From: Amanita rubescens
Lineage: Eukaryota > Basidiomycota > Agaricomycetes > Agaricales > Amanitaceae
NCBI GenBank assembly: GCA_015039365.1
Contig: WION01000105.1
Location: 1 to 64,000, forward strand
Direction: 5' to 3'
Length of the DNA: 64,000 bases
Made by a program: the position numbers and the translations under genes
Notes under the pieces: model-generated
What the model was told of the DNA's origin: nothing
Database searches by the model: none
Seen by the model: only the letters and a program-made list of their open reading frames with translations
In this document: in pieces, positions 43,984-55,570 of the stretch
How the letters are laid out: each line of letters starts with the position of its first letter
Numbering within the stretch: position 1 is the stretch's first letter

Positions 43984-46923
43984 CTACTCATAGCATAGAA
44001 TAAAGATCTTTCCATCCTTCACGCTGAGTATCACCGCACCCTGGCTCTGATCAATATTTATCGTCTCGACGATGTCGAGATCCAGCTCATCAGGCACCTT
44101 CAGCGTTTGCACTACACCCTCCATCTTCCCTTCGCCTGGGCTCGGGCCGGGCGATGACGCATCATACGGTGGGAACGTCACGAATCGCAAGCGCTTAGGA
44201 TCGTTATTGGCCCTCGGAGCTGTCCCTTCGTCTTGTTGTTGGTTGCCACTGCCAGCACTCGTGTCATTGTTTTGTTGACGAGGCTCGTCTTCATCTTCCG
44301 AACCCACCATCTCACTATCACGCTCCTCACCTTCTTGCACTTGACTCTCACCATGCTCTATCCACACCGCGTGCCCAAAATCAACCGCAATTAACGGTCG
44401 AGGCCGCTCGACAGGTTGTCCATCCTCCTCCTCGTCCACGTCGGATACGCAGACCACGTCGAATGGCGTTGCGACGTACCACATCTTCATCGAGTTGTCA
44501 TTGTCGTCCTCTTCGCTCATATTGTCGTATTGATCGCCAGCCCATCCGCATTCGCACTCAGCCTCGTCCTCTTCCGACAGGTCATAATCGGTATCATAAG
44601 TGTCCGAGGTATGTTGACACCCGTCAGCCCAAGACGGTGGTGACGACGGTCCTTCGCCCGAGTCTTCATGAATGGTACCATTACTGGGTGGTGTCAAACT
44701 CCGGTGAACTTCATGGGTCGATTTCCTCTTGCCACCGTGCGCGCTTCCATTGACATTCCGCCGTTTTCGTTTCTGCCTTCGTTTTCCCTTTCCTTGATGA
44801 TTTCCAGCACACACGGCCATCTGTTGAGACTCCCTCCAGCCCTTCCAGTCTAAAGGTACTCGGAAATAGTGTTGAGCCAGCACAAACCGCGTAGCATGCG
44901 TCTGGGGATCATGCGCGGCAAGTAAAACGACGGTACAACTGACCCGGGGTACGCCGGGCAGGGTAGGCCACCACTGTCTAACGAAATGGGCTGATTCGGG
45001 GTACCAGGGAAATGGGAACGGGTTAGGGAAACTGTCTCCTTGCTCACTTCCCTGGCTCGGATCGCCGTCATTGTCATCTTCATCGTCGCTATCCTCGGCT
45101 AGAAAATTCGGGACATCAACGTCGAAAGTTTGCAGGTTCCCGAGATCTGCGGCATCCGCTTGAACCACGGGACCGACATTGGTAAGCTGCGCAGCCGAGG
45201 CCGCTGGAAGACCGATGTTTCCGGCCAGTTGTGCAGGAAGCGGTGCCCCCTGTTCTAGAGCGGGCTGGACAAATAGTTGAGGGTTCTGTCCGGGTGGGAT
45301 CAGTGCAAAAAGAGGTGCTTGAGCAAACAGTTGCTCAAGCTGCTGCGGTGTCAACAGTTGCGCCAGATCAACTGCTCCACCATCAGCAAATCCAGCACCG
45401 AGATTCGCTGCTATATCAGGGGGTAAAGGTAGAAGTAAACCTCCAGGTGTGAGAATGGCGTTCGCGAAACCACCAAAGCCATTTGCATCTCCTTCGAAAG
45501 GAATGTGATTGATAACCACAGGGGGAGCAATTAATTTTGGAAAGATAAACTTTTTCGATAACGTCCTTGCAGGTGGTAAACGGCCGTAGAGAAATGGTGT
45601 TGATTCATTGCCCATTTTCCATTTGTATTTGCGCAACAATGGGATGGGGTAAAAGTGTTGGAATGCAGAATTGCTTTCCTCGCAGTGTATCACGATGTTC
45701 TTTTCGAATAGAATGCACGACCAGTTTGACGACATCACCTTCCAGGCACGGGTTAAGCGAGATCAATAGCCGAAGATGAAAAAATAGACGCACCCCTTCA
45801 ATACCCGTATCTATGAAAACATACTCCGCCTTTTCCCAGTCTAAAAGTACGTAAAGTCCGATTGTATTAGACGATGAAAGCCAGACGAATGCGGATAATA
45901 GGCGCTGAGAAGGATCGAGAAGGAAGACATTCATCACTACACCCGCAGTCTTGAAGGCGCTGATGCGGGAAAACAGAGGAGGTCGGGCTAAAGCTGACAA
46001 AGGACCATCGAAAAATTCGAGTTTCATGAGGACGAATTCCATAACGCGATCGTCATCATAGCTGTTTGGAAGTGATCAACTCCGTGTAGCAAGGCAAGTA
46101 CATGCTTAAAAAACTCACGATCCTTGTATCACCTTGGCCATGGTGAAGAACACCGTACGTTGGTCGAACTCAACCCTGCATTTCCAAAGTTCCCATCTTT
46201 CAGGGGGACACCACTCGGCGATGCAAGTGTCGGTCTTAACATCCCAACAGACGACTTTCCCGCTCTTGGTGGCACAGAGCGTGTACTTAGATGTGATCGG
46301 AGAGAGCCAATCGACTTCTTCGTTAGGCGGAGCGCTGACCACCTTGTACCACTTTCTGCGTGCCTTGCCGCTGCAAGGATTACCCGATGACCCTGGTCCA
46401 TGATAGTGATCGTCAATAAGTTCCGACAAAGCATCTCGTGATTGGATGGGACGAGGTGCTCTGCGACGCCAGGCGATTTCGAGACGAGAAGCTTTGTTGA
46501 CGGCTCGAATGAGTTGGTCTGTTGAGAGGTCAGATAGACGCTGGAAGCCTTTTAGAGGCAAAGCGCGGCATCGACCAAGAAGATCATGTGCGAGTTTGCG
46601 GTATACAGGACGAGTACTAGCGAAGTCGTGAAGAGATTTGCAAGTCTGGACAGCATGGAGAATATCAGTGGCTTGAGCGGCGGAAGAACCATTGCAAGCA
46701 GTGATTCGTCTGTACCAGACCTCATCGCTCGTTCTGCGGCGAATGAAGGGGAAAATAAGAGACTTACGAGGTGCAGAGCAAGTATATCGTGCAAATCCAG
46801 ATAGGTAGCGACGTTGAGAAGAAGATCGTAGGGTAAACTGCTCAAACCCATTGCCCAGTCAGAATCGGAAGAAGCAAAAGGGGACGGAGGGGGAGATGCC
46901 GGGAAAGTGTATGAGTCCAGCAT
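43984..46923 (-). CDS. F-box protein with acidic, disordered C-terminal region
   Basis: Four exons (46768-46923, 46119-46645, 45794-46061, 43984-45738) join in frame to 901 residues. The start MLDSYTFPAS is the first ATG of the frame. The F-box lies at about residues 28-70 (LSSLPYDLLLNVATYLDLHD, continuing TCKSLHDFASTRPVYRKL after a 122-nt intron); F-boxes link substrates to SCF ubiquitin ligases through Skp1. Next comes a beta-propeller-like stretch (KYTLCATKSGKVVCWDVKTD; GLYVLLDWEKAEYVFIDTG). The last exon has a Gln/Ala/Pro-rich segment, several acidic blocks (EDSDDEDDNDGD) and a basic run. The target is unknown. No frame problem was seen. Confidence 0.8.
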
Positions 46924-47251
46924 GAACGCGTGAAGTGGACAGTTCCGGTCACTAGTTAAGCTCTCGGCTTTGTCAGACCTCAGTATACTGAAATTCAATA
47001 CACTCAGGAATAACCCTTTTTCAACTCTACTTGTAACCGATTGACACCAGCGCAGTTTTTCGGCAAGGTTTGCGCCGCTTCAAAAAAGTGCGCTTGAACA
47101 TCGCATCTTTTCACTCTAACTATATCGGGTGATACAACATGATATATTGCAGATAGAAAAACACATGCAGGACAATGCTACGTAAATACAAGAACTGAGT
47201 CTACACATGTCCAACAAATCAACCACAGCTCAGCTGTGTCCTGTTCACGAT
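46924..47251. other. Intergenic, F-box promoter
   Basis: 328 bp lying between the F-box start and the stop of the next leftward gene. It should contain the F-box promoter and the downstream end of the phosphatase-like transcript; no other feature was seen. Confidence 0.35.
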
Positions 47252-49212
47252 CTAAATCCTACGCTTCTCGACGATAACAACGGGAGCAACCAAGTTCTGA
47301 ATCAATGAGTTAAACCAGCTCATGATCAAGTCATAAAAGAGACGATGGATCAAAGAAACGTGCGAGGATGTTCAGGGTAAAACGCCGCGAGGTTCGTAGC
47401 ATGGCAAGGCTCGCCCCCTGTTGTTCTCCAGCACTCGTGCGCACGCGAGGTGCTGCTCGAGATAGATCCATAATCGTTGAATCTCTCACTCACCTCCTCT
47501 TCACCATCCAACCTGAGACGGGCCTGGCGAGCCTTGGCACGAGAGCGCTTGAAGATCCTGATGGCGATCCAGAGGCTTGTGAGCACGAAGAAAGCAAGAA
47601 CACCGCTCATGGTGGCCTGCACGCTGTTGCTTGCAGCAATCGTTGCGGTTTCAAAGATGTTTGCAGACTGAAGAGCTGGGATACCGCAAGCTTGTCTCCA
47701 TTTCTTGTTGCTGCTGATAGCGGCGCTCTACACGAACGATCAAAAACTTTTGCCTCTGTTCATAAGCTCAAAACTTACCTCAGCACGGTAGATGAACTCA
47801 GTCAAGGGGATGTCAGAGTGGTGGCCGAAAACGTAAACATCCTCAAAGGTGCCGGTGGTGCCGTTCTTGAACTTGAAGCGGAGGAAGTCACGGAGATCAG
47901 GAGGAGAGCCACGGCGGAGCTCAATAGCAAGAGCAGAGGCGTAGTCGGCTGATTGTATAAATGAGCATCTCATCCGTACCATGACAGCTGCTACGTACGG
48001 AAACCCTTGAACTCGGTATTCTCAGCGATACCGGTTTGGTGGAACAAAGAGGTGAATGCCTGGTAGGTAGTCTCGACCAAGAGGAATTGAAGTGGGTCTC
48101 CGTTGAAGGCAATGCGTTCCAAAGATTGCAGGATGGTGTAGAGCATAGTACGACCCGCAACTATATAGGGTAAATCTTAGTTTGAGCGTTGACATTACCA
48201 TCGCCTTTACGTACTGTTTCCGACACCATTGATGTCCTTGGAGGAGAAGACACCCTCCTCGTGGAAGTTGGCAAATCCACGAGCTTGCTCGATGATGGTG
48301 GGTGGGAGACGGTAGGCATAGGTCTTGTTGTGGGTCAGTTGCGTGTTAATGAAATCATAAAGCTGTTATTATTTGTCACAATCTAGATCAGGCAATACTG
48401 GCGCCATAACGTACGTTCCACTGGAAAATCATCACATGAGTCCACTTCAGGAAATGAAACGTAATAATAGAAACATACAGCATTCTCAAGAGTCGTGGGG
48501 CGACCGAAAACGAAATCCTTGATGGCTTTGAAGAAAGATTGAGCCTCTTTGCTCTTTTCCTTGAACGCAGGTGAGGCGTAGAACTCTTTGACGTGCTTCT
48601 CGAAGTTCTAATAAACAGTTCATAAGCAATGGACTTGACAGGATACAAGATTCCTTACCGGGCAGTTGGTCCAGGGTTCCAAGGAACGGTCATTGCCGGG
48701 CTCAACCGTCTCGACTGTTAATTCATTTGAAACAACTCTTGCCAACTAGTTCGCAGTTACCTACCTGGGACGTATTGGTAACCGCCGAGAGGAGCAACAA
48801 TGGTTGTCTCATTGGCGAGGACAATTTTGTTGTTCGGGTTGGGCGGGAAGAGACCCTGAAGGAGCGCAATGGCAGAGTCGAAGACGACGCTTCCCTCAAC
48901 TCCGGCTTTGACGCGGACTTTGATCTCGCTGTTGTCGACAATGTCCCCGCGCATGCCCTCAATGTAAGAGGGAGAGGAACTGGTGAGGTAGGTCGACCTA
49001 ATGAGAGAACCAAGCTGGAAAGATTGGGCCTACAAAACAGCAGATTCTGTCAATTTGTCGCCGAAGCATGGGAAGAGAACATGATCACTTGCCTCTCCTA
49101 GAGCGGTCGTCTCGGTATTTGACGCCGCATAGGTATAGGGATCTTGGTGAAGGCTGTAACGGTCGCCGTTACGAGCGAGGACGATGACACCTAAGACTTT
49201 TGAGAGCTTCAT
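47252..49212 (-). CDS. Histidine-phosphatase-fold membrane protein, catalytic His replaced
   Basis: Leftward gene with about eight exons. It starts MKLSKVLGVIVLARNGDRYS at 49212. This is the position of the RHGxR motif of clade-2 histidine acid phosphatases, but Asn stands where the phosphate-accepting His should be. Later parts fit the fold: SYIEGMRGDIVDNSEIKVRV, VFDSAIALLQGLFPPNPNNK, DPLQFLLVETTYQAF, YASALAIELRRGSPPDL and VYVFGHHSDIPLTEFI. A C-terminal helix (VLAFFVLTSLWIAIRIF) is followed by a basic tail (KRSRAKARQARLRL). The best end, after a 200-nt intron, is VAPVVIVEKRRI with the stop at 47252; without that splice it stops at 47350. The altered site suggests weak or no phosphatase activity. 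Confidence 0.72.
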
Positions 49213-50132
49213 TCTTCGAGGAGTAGAAGCGTCAAGGGAAGAGAGTAAAGAAGAAAGCTGATGCTGCGATTGACCCTCGCGTCCTCTTTATATGTCCACG
49301 CGCCGCAATGGGCTCCATAACAAAGAGAAAAGCGTGCAGGCAACGCATCCAGGTTGGCCCCGGACATGCGGCGTACAGGCCTTGATCTAATAGCCTTTTT
49401 TGGCATTCCTGGGAATATTAAATCAAGTCCAGCATCCAGTCACGCCTTGAGGTAAGCATTTAAGTTTGGAGTGTCGTTTTGCCCGCGCAAGGGGGGCCGC
49501 CAACCCACGTTGAGAAGGTGATGGGATTCATTCAGTGTTGTCTGGGAAGTACCGGTCTATAGGCAAAAAAGATCCGATGAAAGAGTAGAGCGGGTTACTT
49601 ATTGTTCGCATTAATGCATCAAGTATAGGTAAGCGAACCTATCGGCGAAATCATTAGCTCAATCACTTTCCTCACGTGAAACTGAGAAGGTGGCTTTCAG
49701 GATTGCGTGAGTGACTACGTCTGGAGGTGATCGTGGGCCAGACCTTTGATTGCCCGATGCAGGCTGGGTTCCATGAGGCGCACTAAGTGGCCGTTAAAAT
49801 TCCTGACGTGATGGAAGCGGCGTCGGATATAGAGTAAACGCGCCGATTTTCGAACATAAAGGTAACTAAGTTCTGAGCCTCCCTAGCAAGGCACAGGCGA
49901 CATCGTCTTTGATTATCCATTTTGCATTGTTCTTTGATGACCACTCAAAGGTAGTGTTATGCAGTTCAAATATCCAGCAACTAAAGAACGTGTTGTGGAA
50001 CACGCGATCTTGGTCAGTTTACTAGGGATCTTTTTCCACGAGTACCATGGCATTCTCGGAAAGTAACCTGAATTTACGTCAGAGAAGTATCCACCAAGAT
50101 TAAGAGTGGCTCACAATACTCAGTACTTTATT
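49213..50132. other. Intergenic 0.9 kb
   Basis: No gene supported. It contains the promoter of the phosphatase-like gene and the 3' side of the SRP72-like gene, both leftward. No repeats or RNA genes recognised. Confidence 0.35.
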
Positions 50133-51249
50133 CTACTTTCTTTTTTTTCCTTTGGGGCCACTCTTCGGTGTGTGACTAATAGCACCGGTAGACGAAACCT
50201 GAGAATTGTCTACATTTGCTGCACCCTGAGTTGCCCCACCACCTCCAAATCCTTTGCGTCGTTTGCCTTGCTGGAACGTGGACCGCTCGCTCTTCTTTAG
50301 CCAGCGCTCCGGATCCGGAGGTGGCGTCACGCCTGGAATCACTCCAGCAGGAATGCGGGACTTCCTTGTTTTCCTTGTTACAGCTTTAGTTTGTTGATCA
50401 TTCGTCTCTCCAAGATTAGCAACGGGAATGGTTGTTGACACCGTAGACGATGAGATGGTTGGCGGTGGCGCTGATTCAATATTAGCACTACTCTGGGCCG
50501 GTAATGCGTCAAGCGATTGAAGGAAGCCAACGTTAATGAAATCGAGATGTTGCTGCGATGCCCGCAAGTTGGTAAGGATATCCGACTGTTCTTCGGAATT
50601 CTATATGCACAGTTTAGTGAACCTCCGATAATATCGTACACGCGCATATACCAACCAGTTCGGCCGTATCCAGCAACTGATTATACAGATCAAGTGCCAC
50701 TTGATATGACCCTTGACGGTAGTTCTGATAATGTTTCAGCCTCAAGTAACTGTACGAAACAAACAAGTATTAACCATCTGAGCCTCAAGATGCGTAATGC
50801 CTCTGTCGGGTCCGCGCCGTGTCTTGATCTCCTCCAATATTTGGCCTGCCTCCTGTTCACACTGAAGGCGATATAACGTATATGCTTTTTCGAATGCGTA
50901 GACATCCTTGTCTTCCCCAGAGTCAATCATTTCCAGAGCACCACTATACTGCTCAGTCTGCGACAATAAAAATAACTTGGTCTGGAGAGCATCAGTATCC
51001 CTCGGTTCCAAGCGCAAAACTGATGCGTGCCATATCAACGGCGTGTCTAGGGACTGGAAATGAGTCGAACGCACTTTTGTCGCATGTTTTGATGGCGTTT
51101 TGAAAGTGTCCGCCATCGATTTGCGCACAAAGCGAGGTGAACAGCCGCTTGAGGCGCTCTGGCAAGGGCAGTGGTTGCTTATGTTCTCCCTTCCCTGTTG
51201 GTCTTTTTCCTTGATGTGCGCTTTTTCTGGGTGCCGTCGTCGCTGGCAT
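50133..51249 (-). CDS. Short SRP72-like signal recognition particle protein
   Basis: SRP72 binds SRP RNA together with SRP68 and helps target secretory proteins to the ER. The start at 51249 (MPATTAPRKS) is followed by ERLKRLFTSLCAQIDGGHF and then TPR-type helices (ILRLEPRDTDALQTKLFLL; FEKAYTLYRLQCEQEAG; QGSYQVALDLYNQLL). The end carries the SRP72 RNA-binding signature (RKSRIPAGVIPGVTPPPDPE, then RWLKKSER) and a Gly/Lys-rich tail. Four exons join in frame to about 320 residues, roughly half the usual 600-670. The TPRs stop at QQHLDFINVGF and a Ser/Pro linker leads straight to the RNA-binding part, so the middle of the protein is missing. An earlier in-frame ATG at 51387 is possible but nearly touches the divergent neighbour. 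Confidence 0.8.
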
Positions 51250-51397
51250 TATTGATAAGGCTGAGGCGTTGGAATTGGTAGAACCCTGTAAATTTCTCAC
51301 GGTCCACTCGACAACTTCCTCGACCGCGAACTCAGCTTTCAATGACCTCAGAAGAGTAAGATAATATCGGATAGGCGTCCTGGACATAGCTAATACA
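51250..51397. promoter_or_regulatory. Shared divergent promoter, SRP72-like / pinin-like
   Basis: Only 148 bp separate the chosen start codons of two divergent genes, so promoter elements must be shared or overlap the leaders. If the SRP72-like gene starts at the upstream ATG (51387) the gap shrinks to 10 bp, which makes the inner start more likely. Confidence 0.45.
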
Positions 51398-52504
51398 ATG
51401 CTTAGGATACATCAAGAGCCGAGCCAGGCTGCTGTGCAAGATGAACAGAAACCTCTTGTTGAACCCGCGGCCCCAGCAACTTCCAAGAAGCGACCACGGC
51501 TTGATTTAACTGACGCAACAGGGGATAACAGGAATCGCAAACGTGGAAAAAGCATGTTTGGAATTCTTCTCGGGACCCTCAACAGGGCCAAAATTGAGGA
51601 TAAGGAGAGGAGCGCTAGCGAGGCAGTATGTATCACATAATGTGCCATACGATCTTTTTTCCCGGTGCTTATTGAGCTTACAGGCAAAGAAGCGTCATTT
51701 AATTGAACAGAGGTTGCAGATCAAGCTTAAAAAGGAGACTGACTCTGTGCGAAAGGCCGAAGAGGCCAAACGAGACAAGACCACAGCGAATAGGAAGGAG
51801 GAGGATCTACAATTAAAGGACTCCATTGTATGTCTCTCCCCCTTCAGCACTGCACACGTATTGATTGTTTTAATACAGTATAAACTACGTCGGACAAGGC
51901 TACCTTTAATTGCTAATTTCTTGTGCACATCTGACAACGTCTCTTCGGATGAAACATCGTCATCTAACTATAATTCTCTCTCTGCTCCACCACGCTCACA
52001 TCCTCCTCCGCTATATTATCTACCTGCTATCCTCACTCGAGAGCAAGAAGCATTCATTACTCGACGAAAGGCTGAGGTAAGTCCTTGCGTTTCACTAGTG
52101 GTATAGTCTAAAGTTATCCACACGCATATAGTTGCAGGAGGCGGCAGAAAAGGAGTGGCATCAATTCCGGGAAGAGCGAACAGTAGGCATTGCAGAAATT
52201 AATGATCTGCGCCAACGCGTCGCCGACGACGAGGCCAGAAGGAAAACAGAAAAGAACAGAAACAGAAAAGGACGACATGGAGGCAGATCGTCCACCCGCA
52301 CCTGCAGAGACTGGCGATGAAGAGAACAAAGATAAAGATAAACCTGATGCAGGAACTACTGAACCCACAGCTCCTAGCGCCGCTGCAGATATGGAAGTTG
52401 ACTCTGGAGCGCAACGCGAGGAGAATAAGGAGACATCTGAGCATGAAAGGAAGGAGGAGCCTACGCCCATGCAACCTGACGATGAGGATGCTGTCGAGTA
52501 TTAG
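51398..52504 (+). CDS. Pinin/SDK/MemA-domain protein
   Basis: Nuclear RNA-processing-type protein of the pinin family. Exons 51398-51625, 51684-51827, 51879-52076 and 52138 onward were read. The signature is RKRGKSMFGILLGTLNRAK, followed by a long charged coiled coil (KKRHLIEQRLQIKLKKE; KAEEAKRDKTTANRKEEDLQ), then LRRTRLPLIANFLCTSDN and LTREQEAFITRRKAE. In exon 4 the domain frame (EAAEKEWHQFREERTVGI) runs into a stop at 52318-52320. A different frame carries an acidic tail (DEENKDKDKPDAG to DDEDAVEY, stop at 52504). A one-base change in the A-rich run near 52,245-52,270 would join them. Either the protein ends early or the sequence has an indel there. Confidence 0.78.
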
Positions 52505-53112
52505 TGCATACAAGGGTAGGTAAGCTTGGCTATTCAAGCAAACTACCTTGCTGAACCGTTTTACAGTATATTATTATGATATGTTCAGCCTGTGCGTTGC
52601 TTTTTTCCCTTGCCCCTATTCTCACAATATTCTCCGTTTGAGAGCCATTTTGTCGTTTCATGCTAGCAATAAAATTTGTTTCCTTATTTGTTTGAATTTT
52701 CGGTTGAGTCTGCGAAATAAACTGCACAGCCCCTAACTTCACTGTTCGGTTCAACGTTCAACATTGCAGCTCTTCTGTTCCAGCCGTTTTCCTCATCTGA
52801 AGGTCTCATTCTGGTACAGTCATGCCTGTTTCCAACCCTGTGTCTTCTGTAAGCATCCCCTTTCTCATTGCCAGATAGGTTGAATGCTTAGGGTGTTTCA
52901 AGGCCTGTTGAGGCGCGCATATGCGCGGCGAACGAATAATAACGTTCTCTCGACTCGAAAAGCTGCCCATAGGACTGTTGCACATCTATTGTTATTTGGA
53001 ATATCTTTGGTATTTGCGTGAAGCGGGGAATTGACAGGGGAAGTACGATGTCTCTGGCTCTCCCTGTCTCTCTTTTCCTTGCTCTATCACAGTCGTCTTG
53101 TTCGACTCTCAG
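52505..53112. other. Intergenic, glucanase promoter and leader
   Basis: 608 bp between two rightward genes. There is a pyrimidine-rich run (CTCTCCCTGTCTCTCTTTTCC) about 45 bp before the glucanase ATG, typical of fungal core promoters. No further gene was supported. Confidence 0.4.
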
Positions 53113-55570
53113 ATGGCGATTGACCCATTTGCCGACCCACCCTCTTCTCACACCAGTCTGGATCTGCCTGCCGAGAGTTACCTGTCACGGCCGTCCACCT
53201 CAGGAAATGCCCTGCCAGACAACAATGGTCTCTCTGGCCAACGCCAGAGCCGCGTCTCTTCCTTATTCAGGAAGAAAAAAATTTCGAGGCGTTTGCCAAT
53301 CTTCATTGCTGTCATATCCGCGTTGGTTGTCATCGCCATTATATTGCCTGTTTATCTTTTCACGAAGGCAAAACGTGAGGTCCGCTTGGCCAACTCGCCC
53401 CTTGGTGCGGGGACGAGCAGTAATCCTGGATCCCCAACAGGTGCAACAACGGGCGGGGACGGTTCCGTCGTTATTATGGAAGGTGGCACAGAATTTGTGT
53501 ACCAAAACAAGTTTGGTGGATTCTGTATGTTATTTTGCTCCATATCTCGGGATGATATGCCTTAAGCTTTGCTAGGGGTCTCGGATTCGCTCGATCCGTT
53601 CAATAACAATGCGCGTCCGAATTACTGGACACCTCCTCTGAACCAAAGCTGGAATTGGGGTCAAGATCGCATAAACGGGTGAGCATTAACCAATAGATCT
53701 GACGCAAGTTTCGTGGCCAACTAATAATCCTCAGCGTCAACATAGGGGGCTTATTTGTCATGGAACCGTTTATTACCCCGGAATACTTTGAAAAATATCC
53801 AGGAGCCGTAGATGAGTGGAGTCTCAGCATACTCATGGCAGCCGACACAGCCAATGGAGGCTTGGATCAACTTGAGAACCATTACAACACCTTCATTGTG
53901 AGATATCCAAATTTTCCATTCCGCTCGAGTCCTGAACAGTAACAGACAGAACAAGACATTGCTAAGATTGCAGGCGCAGGTCTTAATTGGATCCGAGTTC
54001 CAATTCCCTACTGGGCCATCGAAACATGGCCCGGCGAGCCCTTCTTAGCAAGAACGTGCTGGAAGTAAGAGTTATCTTGCACAAATTTTCGATTGGCTAA
54101 GCTATCTTTTACCCAGGTATATCTTACGTTTACTTTCGTGGGCAAGAAAATATGGACTTCGTGTTAATTTAGATTTACACACAGTTCCCGGATCACAAAA
54201 TGGTATTCTCCCCGATCTCTGTGATGCTTGTTTTCAGATTGGATCTAGGATACAATCATTCCGGAAAGGGTGGACAAATCAACTTTTTGCATGGCGTAAT
54301 GGGCCTGGCGAACGCTCAGCGAACATTCAACTATATTCGTATCATCACTGAATTTATCTCGCAACCTGAATATCAGTTACTCGTCCCAATATTTGGTGTG
54401 GTAAACGAACCCCTGGTCGGCTGTAATTGGGATGCGTGCGGTGTCGAAGCTTGTAAGCGAATGACGGGTTGGCTTGCGGTGAAAGACTGACGTTCCTCAT
54501 CAGCTATCTTGAAGTGCATAACCTAATTCGAAGCATCACCGGCTATGGCGAAGGAAATGGCCCGTATATCTCCATTCATGACGGTTTCAAAGGGGTAAAG
54601 GCTTGGCAAAATTTCTTACCTGGAGCGGATCGTTTGGCGTTGGACACGCATACATATCTAGCATTCAGTGGCTCCAAAGCCATGGAGCCAATTGCCACAG
54701 GCTTAGGCTCTGATGCCGGGGGAGTGTGGCCCAAAACGGCGTGCGACTCGTGGGCTGCAGAAATGAACACAAGGTTGGCGGATTTTATTTATATAGTTAT
54801 ATCTTTAACCACCATTAACAGCCGGCTTCGCTTCGGAGTTACCTATTCCGGGGAATTCAGCTATGGGTACAATGACTGTGGTCTTTTCTTAAGAGGTGTC
54901 CAAGGGTCCATGGGTCCAACAACGTATGGTGGCAATTGCTCGTTCTGGGAGGATTCGGCTCAATGGAATGAAACGACCAAAGCCGGGATCGGGCGGTTCG
55001 GTATGGCTTCAATGGATGCTCTGCGAGATTACTTCTTCTGGACGTGGAAGGCAAGCAATTGTATCATGAAATGACGACTGTGCTAACGTGCTCGGTAAGG
55101 TGGGGAACTCCTCTGTTACTGACACAGTAAAAGCACCTGCGTGGTCATATCTCTACGGTCTTCTCAATGGATGGGTGTCCTCCGACCCTCGCGAAGCGAT
55201 TGGAACTTGCCTGACCTACGACGCCGTAGGCCCCAATTTCGATGGTAACTTCGCACCGTGGCAAACGGGAGGTGCTGGTGCTGGAACCATTGCGCCGACG
55301 GCGACGGAAAAACTTCTGTGGCCACCCGCCACATTTGCTAACCTGCAGATCGCCGTGGACCAGTTACCCACGTATACCCCAACGGGAACCATAGCCACAT
55401 TACCCCCGCCGAGTTTCACATTAAGTGTGGCTCAGGCTGAGAGCATGGATGGTTGGTACAATAACCAGGACAATTCTCCAGCGTATACTCCTGTTTCGGG
55501 CTGTGAATACTCGAATCCGTGGAATGCTATCGGTACTCCTGTCCCCATTACTTGTGCAGGTGGTACATGA
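53113..55570 (+). CDS. Membrane-anchored GH5 exo-1,3-beta-glucanase
   Basis: Type II membrane protein. The cytosolic N-terminus MAIDPFADPPSSH and basic RKKKISRR precede the helix LPIFIAVISALVVIAIILPV, and the catalytic domain lies outside. It acts on beta-1,3-glucan of the fungal cell wall. Readable GH5 parts: NIGGLFVMEPFITPEYFEK, ENHYNTFI, IAGAGLNWIRVPIPYWAIE, LDLHTVPGSQNG, VNEPL (the acid/base Glu), DRLALDTHTYLAFSG and GEFSYGYNDC, where the second catalytic Glu is expected. Nearly ten exons with about 50-nt introns. The C-terminal part after the barrel is Pro/Thr-rich and ends GCEYSNPWNAIGTPVPITC plus a short tail. Length of about 700 residues is normal for anchored Exg-type enzymes. Identification is strong; exact exon borders in the middle are approximate. 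Confidence 0.9.
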
